This document shows, piece by piece, positions 9,706 through 18,576 of a DNA stretch of 64,000 nt (its first letter is position 1; the number at the start of each line of letters is the position of its first letter). The stretch is from Flavobacterium sp. Leaf82 (GTDB taxonomy: Bacteria; Bacteroidota; Bacteroidia; Flavobacteriales; Flavobacteriaceae), in assembly GCF_001422725.1 (NCBI RefSeq), contig NZ_LMMA01000036.1, positions 1 to 64,000 of the forward strand. Reading direction: 5' to 3'. Position numbers and translations under genes: made by a program. Below the pieces are notes generated by a model, which saw only the letters and a program-made list of their open reading frames with translations, did not search any database and had not been told where the DNA came from.

Positions 9706-9954
9706 GCTCCAGAGGAGCGATATATCGATAGAAAATCCAGAACAAGTTTTTGCAAGAGCTCCAGAGGAGCGAAATATTTATAGCCTCCAGCGGAGCAAAA
9801 TATTTATAGAAAAATCAGTTTTTGCAAGAGCTCCAGAGGAGCGACATATTTGTAGCCTCCAGTGGAGCGACATATCTATAGCCTCCAGAGGAGCGAAATA
9901 TTTATAGCCAGGGGAGCGACATATTTGTAGCCTCCAGCGGAGCGACATTCATAG
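9706..9954. repeat. Eight ~26-bp tandem repeats of CTCCAGAGGAGCGA type
   Basis: Eight units start near 9706, 9758, 9784, 9829, 9856, 9882, 9908 and 9931. Each reads roughly SCTCCAGMGGAGC followed by an A/T-rich GACATATTTRTAG tail. The core CTCCAGAGGAG is itself palindromic. Two units are preceded by a TTTTTGCAAGA insert. A related degenerate stretch precedes the array (9619-9684, CCCGCTGGGG and CCCTCTGGGA). There are no spacers of CRISPR type. Together with the rest of 9520-10020 the stretch shows no credible gene. Confidence 0.88.
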
Positions 9955-10020
9955 CTATGTTTCTAACATCATCACATACAAATTTTAACACAATATCAAT
10001 TTAATTTAAATAATAGAAAA

Positions 10021-10263
10021 ATGAGTACAATAGAACAATTACACGGAGTATTTGCAAGAGCCTTTGAAATTCCTGTTGAAGCAGTAAACGATGATTTAGA
10101 ATATCAGGCTATTGCCGAATGGGATTCCATGAGTCATTTAGTTTTGGTTGAAGAACTGGAAAGTACCTATAATATCTCGATAGAAATGGAGGATATCCTG
10201 GAAATGGGAAGTGTAACAAAAATTAAAAATATCCTTAAAAAGTACGGATTCGAGATTAATTAG
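10021..10263 (+). CDS. Acyl carrier protein, free-standing
   Basis: This is an 80-residue carrier protein with the four-helix ACP pattern. The phosphopantetheine attachment serine is S36 in the EWDSMSHL motif. It is the only carrier protein in the window and no ketosynthase or condensation domain is present. The nearest plausible partner is the AMP-forming ligase 313 bp downstream on the same strand, which could charge it with an acyl group. The siderophore genes lie upstream on the same strand but are separated by a repeat array, so membership of the pathway is uncertain. It could alternatively serve lipid or envelope modification. Confidence 0.88.
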   Translation: MSTIEQLHGVFARAFEIPVEAVNDDLEYQAIAEWDSMSHLVLVEELESTYNISIEMEDILEMGSVTKIKNILKKYGFEIN

Positions 10264-10279
10264 AACAAGTCGTAAGACT

Positions 10280-10529
10280 TTTAACACATAGTTTCGAAGC
10301 TTAATGTCAATAAAATTTCTCGCAAAGTCACCACAATATTGTCATTTCGACGGAGGAGACCCGAGCGACAGCGAACAGAAGAAGTAAATCACACGCGCTG
10401 ATCGACAAAGATTAGCGATTATGGGAACGGAGTTTCTTGTGTGATTTCTCTCTTCGGTCGAAATGACAAAATCTTTGCGGCTTTGCGACTTTGCGAGAGA
10501 TTTATTAGACTTCTGAACTATGTGTTAAA
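10280..10529. repeat. Three concentric inverted repeats (nested palindrome)
   Basis: Outer arms are TTTAACACATAGTT (10280-10293) and its exact complement (10516-10529). Middle arms are TCTCGCAAAGTC (10318-10329) and GACTTTGCGAGA (10487-10498), also exact. Inner arms are TTGTCATTTCGAC (10339-10351) and GTCGAAATGACAA (10457-10469), also exact. The three layers belong to three different repeat families found separately elsewhere in the window. The element fills the gap between the ACP and the ligase gene, which holds no ORF. Confidence 0.92.
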
Positions 10530-10576
10530 TCATTTTTCAATAATTAAACTTAACCGATTAAAATAGACCTAAACTT

Positions 10577-11962
10577 ATGGAACTATATGATTTAATCCGA
10601 AAAAACGAAAAACTGATCTTTACAGATTCCAGTACGGGACTTTCGAAATCTATTGCAGAAATGCACCAATCCTTAGAAATAGAAAACCTGCGTTCTGTAG
10701 TCTTTATCTATAATGATAATCAGTTGCCGGCGATAGAAACGTTACTGAACTTTTATCAAAGCAGGTATACAATTGCCTTATTAGGAATGGGTTTACTGGA
10801 AGATTTTAAGGAGAATTTAGAACAAAAATATACTCCTTATTATATCTATGATCCAACCAGAACTGCTATAGAAGGTTATAGCGCCGTAAAAGCATCAGAT
10901 GCGATAATATTATTTAAGCGAAATGTGAATTTAATTTATCCAATACATGCCAAAACCAAACTTTTATTAAGTACATCCGGAACAACCGGTTCACCAAAAT
11001 TCGTGAGACTTTCTGATGAAAACCTGGTTCAGAATGCGAAGTCTATTATGGAATATATGCCGATACGAACAGATGATGTGGTGCCCTTAAATGTGCCCAT
11101 TAATTTTGTGTATGGCTTATCTATTTTTACGACCAATTGTATCAAAGCAAATCAGATTGTGTGTACGGATAAAGATGCTTTCCAGAAAGAATTCTGGGCA
11201 GATTTTAAAAAATACGGATATTCTACCTTAGGCGGAGTACCTTATTTTTATGAGATGTTGTATAGTATTGGGTTCTTCAGGAAAGATCATCCTTCGCTGC
11301 GATATCTTACACATACAGGCGGCATGTTAAACCAAAAACTCATCGAAGCAATTGCAGAATTTAGTGAGAAATTCGACAAACAATTCTTTGCTCAATATGG
11401 ACAGACTGAAGCTTGCGGAAGAATGGCGTATTTGCCTCCCAAAGATCTTTTAAGAAAAGGAACATCGATTGGTTTACCCGTTAAAAACGGAAGATTTGAG
11501 ATCGATAACGAAACAGATGAGCTCATTTATATTGGTCCAAATGTATTTGGCGGTTACGCAAATATCCGATTTGATCTTCAGTTTTTCGAACAACAGGAAA
11601 AATTAAACACAGGAGACAAAGCCAGAAAAGATGAAGAAGGTTACTATTATATTGTAGGCAGAATAAAACGAATTGTAAAATTATTTGGTGTGAGGCTAAA
11701 TCTGGATGAAACAGAATTGCTTCTGAAAGATGCTTTGGGCGGTCAAACTTTTATTTGCCTCGGAATTAATGACAAACATTTAGCCGTTATGTACACAGAT
11801 CAAAATTTAAATAAAGAGTTAATCCTAAAAGTCTTAAAAGCAAAACTGAATCTGCATGCCAATTCTTTAAAAGTTATGTTTATAGAGGATGTGCCACTTA
11901 CACCAAACGGAAAAGTGAATTATCCATTACTTAAAGAATCGCTGGAATTGAGTTATGCTTAG
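10577..11962 (+). CDS. AMP-dependent acyl ligase (ANL superfamily)
   Basis: This is a 461-residue adenylating enzyme that activates a carboxylate as acyl-AMP and passes it to CoA or a carrier protein. Visible motifs are the P-loop STSGTTGSPKF near residue 133, QYGQTEACGRM near 275, the TGDKA aspartate and hinge region (GRIKRIVKLFGVR), and the C-terminal catalytic lysine in TPNGKVNYPL near 445. It is shorter than typical acyl-CoA synthetases (500-550 residues), with a reduced N-terminal part. It follows the ACP on the same strand. Charging that ACP is inferred. The acyl substrate is unknown. Confidence 0.85.
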   Translation: MELYDLIRKNEKLIFTDSSTGLSKSIAEMHQSLEIENLRSVVFIYNDNQLPAIETLLNFYQSRYTIALLGMGLLEDFKENLEQKYTPYYIYDPTRTAIEGYSAVKASDAIILFKRNVNLIYPIHAKTKLLLSTSGTTGSPKFVRLSDENLVQNAKSIMEYMPIRTDDVVPLNVPINFVYGLSIFTTNCIKANQIVCTDKDAFQKEFWADFKKYGYSTLGGVPYFYEMLYSIGFFRKDHPSLRYLTHTGGMLNQKLIEAIAEFSEKFDKQFFAQYGQTEACGRMAYLPPKDLLRKGTSIGLPVKNGRFEIDNETDELIYIGPNVFGGYANIRFDLQFFEQQEKLNTGDKARKDEEGYYYIVGRIKRIVKLFGVRLNLDETELLLKDALGGQTFICLGINDKHLAVMYTDQNLNKELILKVLKAKLNLHANSLKVMFIEDVPLTPNGKVNYPLLKESLELSYA

Positions 11963-11967
11963 TTTTT

Positions 11968-12256
11968 AGTCGCAGTTTTCAGTCTCAGTCTCAGTTTGCA
12001 GTCTCAGTCTCAGCTTTCAATTTAAGTATTTTTTTCAATACTGTGACATAAACTGGGATTGAATACTGAGACTGAGTACTGCGACTGAAAACTGAATACC
12101 TATATTTTTATCAGAGCACCAAAGGCTAGCGCGAGCGTCCCGCTCGTGTTAGTTCCAAATTAAAAGCTTCAGTTCACGAGCGGGACGCTCGCGCTGGCAT
12201 GAGGACTGAGACTGCAAACTGCAAACTGAGACTGAGACTGAACACTGCGACTGCAA
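11968..12256. repeat. Inverted repeat block with CAGTCTCAGT tandem copies and a GC-rich hairpin core
   Basis: The core is a near-perfect 24-bp inverted repeat: 12125-12148 (contains GCGCGAGCGTCCCGCTCGTG) pairs with 12175-12198 with one mismatch. Around it, CAGTCTCAGT-type decamers run in one direction on the left (11968-12015) and as the complement ACTGAGACTG on the right (12202-12256), with another cluster at 12056-12102. This is again a palindrome nested inside another. No gene is visible in 11963-12324. Confidence 0.88.
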
Positions 12257-12270
12257 ACAGAGATATTTAA

Positions 12271-12300
12271 AAAAAAATCACCTCTTAACAGAGGTGATTT
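12271..12300 (-). terminator. Rho-independent terminator of the TonB receptor gene
   Basis: Stem AAATCACCTC (12275-12284) pairs perfectly with GAGGTGATTT (12291-12300) around a six-base loop. Read on the minus strand the stem is followed by an unbroken T-run, 25 nt after the receptor stop codon. Confidence 0.9.
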
Positions 12301-12324
12301 TCTAATTTTAACCAAATACGTTTT

Positions 12325-14661
12325 TTAGAATTTCAAGGTCAGATTTACTAAGAAATTTGCCGGAGCCTGAGGTGCTCCCCATGAACTCCAGTATTTTTTA
12401 TTGCTAAAATTATTTACCTTAACTCCTACTCTCCAGTTTGATTGCTCATAGAATAAAGTTTGGTTATAAATAGTATACGACGGAATATAGAAAGTATTTG
12501 CAGTCGACATATAACTTTTGTCTACATAATTAGCTCCAACACCCATACCCAGACCTTTTAACGTATTTTGAAATTTATACGAAGCCCAAAAGTTTGCCAC
12601 ATCTTCAGGAGCATCTTGTGCTTTGTTTCCTTCGATAGCTTTGTTGGCAGCATTTGTTCTTACAATGCGGTTATCGTTATAAGCATATCCCGCAGTAATA
12701 TCCAAACCTGGTAACGGATTAGCCAAAAATTCAAATTCAACACCTTTACTTACCTGTTTTCCATCTTGTTGGTAAACTAAATCAGCTTGTCTAATTACAG
12801 CATTATCATTCGTAATATTATAATAACTTACTGTAGCGCTTAATTTTTTATTAAACAATTCTGTTTTAATACCCGCCTCATATTGATTTGCATAAAGAGG
12901 ATCTAATACCAATTGTTCACCATTTGGTTGTGTAACCGGAGCTAAATTTTGGAATCCGTTCATGTAATTACCAAAAATAGAAACCTGATCCTTAACGATC
13001 TGGTATACAATTCCTAGTTTTGGCGACAAGGAGTTTTGACTATAACCTGGCACAGTTCCGCTTTCTTTTCTTTCAAAATTATCTAAACGTAAACTCGCCA
13101 TTGCATATAATCTGTCTGCAACGCCCAATACATAAGAACCATAACCGCTAAAAGTATATTCGTCCCTTCCGGCTCTGATAACCGGCGCTAACAATACTTT
13201 ATCAATTTCGTTTCTTCTTATCGGATTAAAATTAGTGCTAACATCAATTGTTCTAATTGGAGCTGTAGGAGTTGGTGTCGACGAAAAAGTATCAGTATAA
13301 TATCTGTAATTAGCGCCAAACAATATTTTATGTTTTAAAATTCCAGTCGTAAATTCAGCATTGATATTCTCCTGAATGTTGGTATAATTACTTGAAATTG
13401 GTCCAAAAAGCGTTGCACGAATAGTAGCCGTTGTAGGCGAAGTCCATGTTGGTAAAACCTGATAACTATAATCTAAATCTTCGTTTACATAAGAAAATAA
13501 AGTAGTCGATTTCCAGTGATCCGCTATTTGGTATTCAGCCTGAACAAATGCTTTTGATGAAGAAGATTTTGCATCGGCATCATCATAAACCAACGACTTT
13601 TTATAACCTAATTTTATGTCTCTGGGATTTGTAATTCCTGATGCAGCCGTAACCGTTGGGAATAAAGGTCTTGTACTATTTACCGTAAACAACTCAGCAT
13701 CGATATTAAAAGTAAGTTTTTCATTCGCTTTAAAAGTAATACTTGGTGTAAAAGAAATTGTCTTATTAAACCCGTAATCTAAAAAGCTTTTTTCATTATT
13801 AACAGCTGCGTTAACCCTGAAAAGTACTTTTTTATCCTTAGTCAAAGGTGTATTTATATCAACTGTAAGCCTGTTTAAACCAAAACTTCCTGCCGTGTAT
13901 GAAATTTCAGTTGCTGATGTTTCAAAAGGTTTTTTAGTCACCAGATTCACAACACCTCCAAAAGAGGAAGCAGACGATCCGAACAAAGTTCCTGAAGGTC
14001 CTTTTAATATTTCTATTCTTTCGACATTTGCAATACCAACACTTGATCTGCCAGACAGCGTTTCCATTCCGTTTCTGGAATTAATCCCTACCGTAAAACC
14101 TCTAAAAATAACGGCAAATCCGCCTGAAGGGTAATTAAGAGGTACAACTCCGGGTGCATTTTTTACTGCACCTGCAATATCAATTGCAATTTGTTCCTGA
14201 ATAAGTTCTTTGTGTATAACATTATAAACTTGTGGGTTTTCTATGTTTTTAAGAGGCATTCTTGCAACATATTGAGTTTTTTTAGAAAGAAGACTTTTTC
14301 TGTTATTAATTACAACTTCCTGTAATTCCTTATTAGAAACCTTAAGCTGTACATTTATTATCGAAGTTTTATTATCTTCAACCGTAACCTCTTTTTCTGA
14401 AGTTTCGTAACCCGCCAGAGAAATTTGTAAGATGTAAATATTCTCTCTGATTCTGTTAATTTCAAAATTCCCGTCTTCATTGGTAGTAGTACCATACTTT
14501 GAATTTTTAAGTACAATGTTCACATCTGATGCAGGCTGCCCGTCAGAAGTTGTAATTTGACCTTTTATTTTTCCATGATTTTGTTGTGCAAAAGAAAACA
14601 CCGAAAATAAAAAGACTATAATAAATAAAAAATGTGATGTTCTTAAACTAAGATATTTCAT
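12325..14661 (-). CDS. TonB-dependent ferric siderophore receptor
   Basis: This is a 778-residue outer-membrane receptor that imports an iron-siderophore using TonB energy. Residues 1-26 are a signal peptide (cleavage after SFA). Residues ~31-115 form a carboxypeptidase-regulatory-like domain common in Bacteroidota receptors. The plug domain spans roughly 125-245 (IEILKGPSGTLFG motif) and the rest is a 22-strand barrel ending in a terminal aromatic (NLTLKF). It converges on the biosynthetic locus and has its own terminator. A Fur-like palindrome lies at 14688-14712, just upstream of the start. The most likely ligand is the hydroxamate made by the neighbouring genes, though uptake of foreign siderophores is possible. 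Confidence 0.93.
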   Translation of the reverse strand: MKYLSLRTSHFLFIIVFLFSVFSFAQQNHGKIKGQITTSDGQPASDVNIVLKNSKYGTTTNEDGNFEINRIRENIYILQISLAGYETSEKEVTVEDNKTSIINVQLKVSNKELQEVVINNRKSLLSKKTQYVARMPLKNIENPQVYNVIHKELIQEQIAIDIAGAVKNAPGVVPLNYPSGGFAVIFRGFTVGINSRNGMETLSGRSSVGIANVERIEILKGPSGTLFGSSASSFGGVVNLVTKKPFETSATEISYTAGSFGLNRLTVDINTPLTKDKKVLFRVNAAVNNEKSFLDYGFNKTISFTPSITFKANEKLTFNIDAELFTVNSTRPLFPTVTAASGITNPRDIKLGYKKSLVYDDADAKSSSSKAFVQAEYQIADHWKSTTLFSYVNEDLDYSYQVLPTWTSPTTATIRATLFGPISSNYTNIQENINAEFTTGILKHKILFGANYRYYTDTFSSTPTPTAPIRTIDVSTNFNPIRRNEIDKVLLAPVIRAGRDEYTFSGYGSYVLGVADRLYAMASLRLDNFERKESGTVPGYSQNSLSPKLGIVYQIVKDQVSIFGNYMNGFQNLAPVTQPNGEQLVLDPLYANQYEAGIKTELFNKKLSATVSYYNITNDNAVIRQADLVYQQDGKQVSKGVEFEFLANPLPGLDITAGYAYNDNRIVRTNAANKAIEGNKAQDAPEDVANFWASYKFQNTLKGLGMGVGANYVDKSYMSTANTFYIPSYTIYNQTLFYEQSNWRVGVKVNNFSNKKYWSSWGAPQAPANFLVNLTLKF

Positions 14662-14687
14662 TGATTTTTAAATTTGGTTAGTATTTT

Positions 14688-14712
14688 GTTTTTATTTAGA
14701 ATCAATAAAAAC
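14688..14712. promoter_or_regulatory. Fur-like operator upstream of the TonB receptor
   Basis: A perfect 9-bp inverted repeat, GTTTTTATT / AATAAAAAC, surrounds a 7-bp centre TAGAATC, 27 bp upstream of the receptor start. The string TTATTTAGAAT within it is shared (as TTATTTAGACT on the opposite strand) with the site at 14994-15008 in front of the divergent PepSY gene. The Fur assignment is inferred from this sharing between two iron genes. Confidence 0.6.
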
Positions 14713-14993
14713 AGCGCAAAAATAAAAATTAATAATCGTTTAACAAGTAATATTTCTATTTATTGTGCAGAAATACGAACAACTTCAAATATTACAGCCG
14801 TTTTATCAGCCTATTTTAAATGATAGCGTTGGATTTTATGTAATCCTAAAAATAATTCTTACATACTATATATCGTACAACATCAAAAATTAATCAGAAA
14901 TATAATATATTAACATCTGCCCGATTTTCGATTAAAAACAATTTTCAATTATTCTAAAGTTTTAAAAAGATATTTTATTAAACACATTGTATA

Positions 14994-15008
14994 CTTAGTC
15001 TAAATAAG
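14994..15008. promoter_or_regulatory. Fur-like operator upstream of the PepSY gene
   Basis: The site is CTTAGTCTAAATAAG, read on the minus strand as CTTATTTAGACTAAG, an imperfect dyad 125 bp upstream of the PepSY start. It shares the TTATTTAGA core with the palindrome in front of the receptor. The remaining part of the 472-bp divergent gap (14662-15133) is A/T-rich with no gene. Confidence 0.5.
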
Positions 15009-15133
15009 CATAAATTTGCTGCAGAATTTTAGTAACTCTATTATAAGATTGACAAAATCTTTGCTGAATCTATATATTAGCTGTAATAATCGACATTTTA
15101 CAACTTATAAAAGATTTAAAAAATGGCACATTT

Positions 15134-16252
15134 ATGAAGAAAGGATTTAAAAAAAATATTGGATTTTTACACTTATGGCTTGGTCTGGGCTCAGGTTTAA
15201 TCGTTTTTATAGCGGCATTAACCGGAAGTATATTAGTATTCGAAAAAGAAATCGATAAAGCCATAAATCCTGAATATTATAATGTAACCACGATTGGCAC
15301 GACAAAAAAAACAATCGACTATTGCACAGATATACTTCAAAAACAATACTCGATAAAAAAGATTACCAGAATCTATACTTATAATGATCCTGCACGAACT
15401 ATGCAGATTCTGGGAAAAGATGCTGATAAAAAAGCACAATTTTTTTCTATCGACCCCTACACAGGAAAAGTTCTGGCAACAACGCCTCAGGAAAGCAGAT
15501 TTTTTGTGGTAGTATTATCCATACACAGACAATTGTTAATGGGCGATTTTGGTGAAATTATCACAGGAAGTTCTTGTCTCATCTTTGCCTTTATGCTCAT
15601 TTCCGGTATTGTTTTGTGGTGGCCAAAAAAGATGAAAAACCTAAAACAAAGATTAACCGTTAAATGGAGTGCATCTTTTAAAAGAGTTAACTGGGATTTC
15701 CATTCCACTTTTGGTTTTTACAGCTTCTTTATTTTGTTGCTCATTTCCCTAACCGGATTATCATTTGCCTTTAGCTGGTTTCAGGATGGTGTTTACTTTC
15801 TTGCTGACGGAACCACTAAAAAACCATCTGCAAAAGTAGAAAACCCAACCAAAACAGATCCTAAATTAAATCATACTGCGTTTTATCAAAGCATTTATAA
15901 TACAGCAGACAGCATTTTTCCGTACAAAGGAAATATCCAGATCAGAATGCCGATTGATACCATCAATAGTATTTTAGTATTAAAGGAATACTCTGAAAAA
16001 ACAATTCCAAATCAATCCAGCGCAGCTTATTTTGATAAATATACAGCTAAGGAAATTGAGGCAAGACCTTATGAATCTTTTTCTAACGGAGACAAAATAA
16101 GACGTCTGAATTATCCGGTTCATACCGGAAGTATTTACGGTTTACCAACCAAGATTATCGCGTTTTTAGTCTCTCTTTTTGCCCTAACCTTACCTATTAC
16201 AGGTTTGTTAATCTGGTTAGGAAAAAAGAAAAAGCAAAAAAGCAAGAGCTGA
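15134..16252 (+). CDS. PepSY-associated TM helix protein, probable siderophore/iron reductase
   Basis: This 372-residue inner-membrane protein of the PepSY_TM family (PiuB-like) has an N-terminal helix (IGFLHLWLGLGSGLIVFIAALTGSILVFEKEID), conserved histidines (HLW, IHRQLLMGDFGE, HSTFGFYSFF) and a final helix before a lysine-rich tail. Such proteins are found next to TonB siderophore receptors and are thought to reduce or release iron in the periplasm. Here it is divergent from the receptor and shares a Fur-like site with it, which supports an iron role. It ends in a strong hairpin terminator. Confidence 0.88.
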   Translation: MKKGFKKNIGFLHLWLGLGSGLIVFIAALTGSILVFEKEIDKAINPEYYNVTTIGTTKKTIDYCTDILQKQYSIKKITRIYTYNDPARTMQILGKDADKKAQFFSIDPYTGKVLATTPQESRFFVVVLSIHRQLLMGDFGEIITGSSCLIFAFMLISGIVLWWPKKMKNLKQRLTVKWSASFKRVNWDFHSTFGFYSFFILLLISLTGLSFAFSWFQDGVYFLADGTTKKPSAKVENPTKTDPKLNHTAFYQSIYNTADSIFPYKGNIQIRMPIDTINSILVLKEYSEKTIPNQSSAAYFDKYTAKEIEARPYESFSNGDKIRRLNYPVHTGSIYGLPTKIIAFLVSLFALTLPITGLLIWLGKKKKQKSKS

Positions 16253-16282
16253 TTTTTCTCTTTCAATTATTGAATAGCAAAT

Positions 16283-16324
16283 AAAAAAGGATTTAAAATA
16301 TGTTGATATTTTAAATCCTTTTTT
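16283..16324. terminator. Bidirectional hairpin terminator between convergent genes
   Basis: A perfect 19-bp stem (16283-16301 with 16306-16324) closes on a GTTG loop. The arms read AAAAAAGGATTTAAAATAT and complement, giving U-runs on both strands. It serves the PepSY gene on the plus strand and the AhpD-like gene on the minus strand. Confidence 0.93.
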
Positions 16325-16348
16325 ATTATTTTATTCGTGTCTTTAAAT

Positions 16349-16783
16349 TTAAACCGGCATTAAGTTCGTAGAAATACCAATTCTGTTCCAGGCATTAATC
16401 GTAATAATGGCTAAAATTACCTGTGCCAGATATTTTTCATCCAGAACCTTTGCAGCTGCTTCATAAGTTTCATCTTTTACATGATTGCTAATCAAAGTAA
16501 CTTCTTCCGTCAAAGCCAGTATTGCTCTTTCTTCTTCAGTAAAAAACGGAGTATCACGCCATGCACTCAAAGCATAAATACGTTGTTCTGTTTCTCCGGC
16601 ATTACGCGCTTCTTTGGTATGCATATCAATACAAAAAGCACAGCCGTTTATTTGCGAAGCTCTAATTTTTATTAACTCTTTATGTGTTCTCGTAAGCGAT
16701 GAGTTTTCAATAAATTTCTCCAGTCCAAGAATAGCATTATATCCTTCCGGCTCTGTTTTATTAATATGAATCCTTGTTTTCAT
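16349..16783 (-). CDS. Carboxymuconolactone decarboxylase/AhpD family alkylhydroperoxidase-like protein
   Basis: This is a 144-residue all-helical AhpD-like protein. The redox motif CxxC is C48-C51 followed by H55 (NGCAFCIDMH), the pattern of the peroxidase-type members. These reduce organic hydroperoxides or act as disulfide partners. Length is normal. The MocR-type regulator gene lies 182 bp upstream on the same strand and may control it, an arrangement inferred from proximity only. It is a soluble protein without signal peptide. Confidence 0.88.
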   Translation of the reverse strand: MKTRIHINKTEPEGYNAILGLEKFIENSSLTRTHKELIKIRASQINGCAFCIDMHTKEARNAGETEQRIYALSAWRDTPFFTEEERAILALTEEVTLISNHVKDETYEAAAKVLDEKYLAQVILAIITINAWNRIGISTNLMPV

Positions 16784-16965
16784 GTTTGTAAAGTTTATGT
16801 AATTATTATTTCATTTTTCTTTACAACAAAATTAGAACAACAAACTGGATGCAAAATATACCAATTTTAAAATAAAGACCAGCCCAGATTCTACATTCTA
16901 AATTGCTTGCTGATTTAATTTTAAAATCTATTTTAACCTTTTAGTAAATCGTTATTATTTAAAAA

Positions 16966-18426
16966 TTACAAACTCTTTTTTAGAATCTCGAAAGCCTTCA
17001 TTATTTCTTTTTCATCAATGGATGCAAAACCCAGTCTCATGCCATTTTTATCAAAAGATTCATTTTTATAAAAAAGTCCGTTATCGATAAAAAGTCCGTT
17101 TTTCAGTGCCTTTTCAGACATTTTTACTAAATCGATACTTTTATCAAAAGCAGCCCAAACTGCCAGTCCGCCTTCGGGTATTTCAAACTCGATTTTATCA
17201 TTAAAGTCAGATTGAAGAATATCGCAAAAAAGATTTCTTCTGTGTTTGTAGATTTTTAATGATTTCCGAAAATGCCTTTCCATCTCGCCATTATTAAACA
17301 ATATAGAAAAAGCATCTTCAAGAAGCGTATCGCCCTGTTTGTCGATTAATTCTCTTAAAGAAGCCGCCGCAGTAATAAATGCAGGCGGTCCGGACATAAA
17401 CCCAATCCGTAAAGCCGGCGCAAAAGTCTTGGAAATTGAACCAATATAAATCACATTGTGATTGTGATCAATACTCGCCAAAGGCAAATATGGTTTGTTT
17501 TCATAATGAAAATCAAAATCATAATCGTCTTCAATAATAGCAAAACGATGTTTTTTTGCCAGACCAAACAACTTTAGCCTGCGGTCCATACTAAGTGTTA
17601 CGGTTGTGGGGAAATGATGATGCGGAATTATATACAATGCTTTAATGACTTGCTTTTGCAGGATATTTTCCAGATGATCGATATCCATTCCGTTTTCATC
17701 AACCGGAATACGAACCAGTTTTGCACCACAATGTTTGAAAGTATCATCGGCATAACCATAATTTGAAACTCCCACAGCAACAACGTCTCCCCTGTTAAGA
17801 AGCAATTGAGCAGCAAGATAAATCCCCATTTGGCTGCCTTTAGAAATCAGGATATTTTCAGAAGAAGCGATCAGTCCTCTTGTATTTGCCAGATAGTTTG
17901 ATATAGAAATCCGAAGATGCTCTGATCCTTTTGAATTGCCATATTTCAGGAAGTTTTTCCCGTAGAATTTTCTCGATAAACTTCTGTATTCTCTCATTAA
18001 CTGATCTACAGGCGCCAGACGAACATCCGGAAAACCATCATCTATCCTGAGACCTGTTTTTTGTAAGTTTGTGCTTAAGGTTTTATCCTTAAAATTATTA
18101 GTCCAAATAAAAGATTCCTGCCCATTTACCACTTTTTGGGTTTCTGGAATTATGGTTTTAGAAATAACAGGTAATCTTGAAAGTACAAAAACACTTTTGC
18201 GTTCTACAGACTCAGCCCAACCCTGACTAATCAATTCTTCATAAGCCAGTTTTACAGTATTTCTGTTTATACCAATAAGTTCTGCCAGAATCCGGGAACT
18301 TGGCAACACGTCCGAAGGCTGAAGCATACCACTGGTAATCAGGGTAACAAAATTATTACAAACCTGAATATAAATATTCACGGACGAACTTCGATCAATC
18401 TGAATTAAGGATTTATATGGCAACAT
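16966..18426 (-). CDS. MocR/PdxR family transcriptional regulator (GntR HTH + aminotransferase domain)
   Basis: From the ATG at 18426 the protein has 486 residues; an upstream in-frame ATG at 18471 adds 15 residues that do not fit the family. An N-terminal GntR winged helix (IYIQVCNNFVTLITSG; SRILAELIGINRNTVKLAYEEL) is fused to a class I aminotransferase domain. The PLP aspartate and lysine motifs are IIEDDYDFDFHY and GSISKTFAPALRIGF. MocR proteins use PLP or an amino-compound adduct as effector. Target genes are not evident; the AhpD-like gene and the Bcr-type pump flank it. Confidence 0.9.
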   Translation of the reverse strand: MLPYKSLIQIDRSSSVNIYIQVCNNFVTLITSGMLQPSDVLPSSRILAELIGINRNTVKLAYEELISQGWAESVERKSVFVLSRLPVISKTIIPETQKVVNGQESFIWTNNFKDKTLSTNLQKTGLRIDDGFPDVRLAPVDQLMREYRSLSRKFYGKNFLKYGNSKGSEHLRISISNYLANTRGLIASSENILISKGSQMGIYLAAQLLLNRGDVVAVGVSNYGYADDTFKHCGAKLVRIPVDENGMDIDHLENILQKQVIKALYIIPHHHFPTTVTLSMDRRLKLFGLAKKHRFAIIEDDYDFDFHYENKPYLPLASIDHNHNVIYIGSISKTFAPALRIGFMSGPPAFITAAASLRELIDKQGDTLLEDAFSILFNNGEMERHFRKSLKIYKHRRNLFCDILQSDFNDKIEFEIPEGGLAVWAAFDKSIDLVKMSEKALKNGLFIDNGLFYKNESFDKNGMRLGFASIDEKEIMKAFEILKKSL

Positions 18427-18576
18427 CTGGGCTGTAGTTTTTATAAAAATTGACAAACAAAGATAACCCAAAAAACAAAGGTGCTTTTGAAAAAAAAGTA
18501 GTAATTCAAAAAGTTTTTTCGAAACAAACTGGTATTGTTTTTATTTGAATCGTAATGAAAATTCAGAATTTAAACT

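Noticed and set aside
9704..9907. 67-codon open frame with repeated VFARAPEER segments
   Set aside because: It is wholly made of the 26-bp tandem repeat; protein repetition follows from the DNA repeat and there is no promoter or family support.
9706..9954. CRISPR-like array
   Set aside because: Units are contiguous with no unique spacers of constant length, and no cas genes are near.
13895..14134. 79-codon plus-strand frame within the TonB receptor
   Set aside because: Antisense shadow of the plug domain coding sequence.
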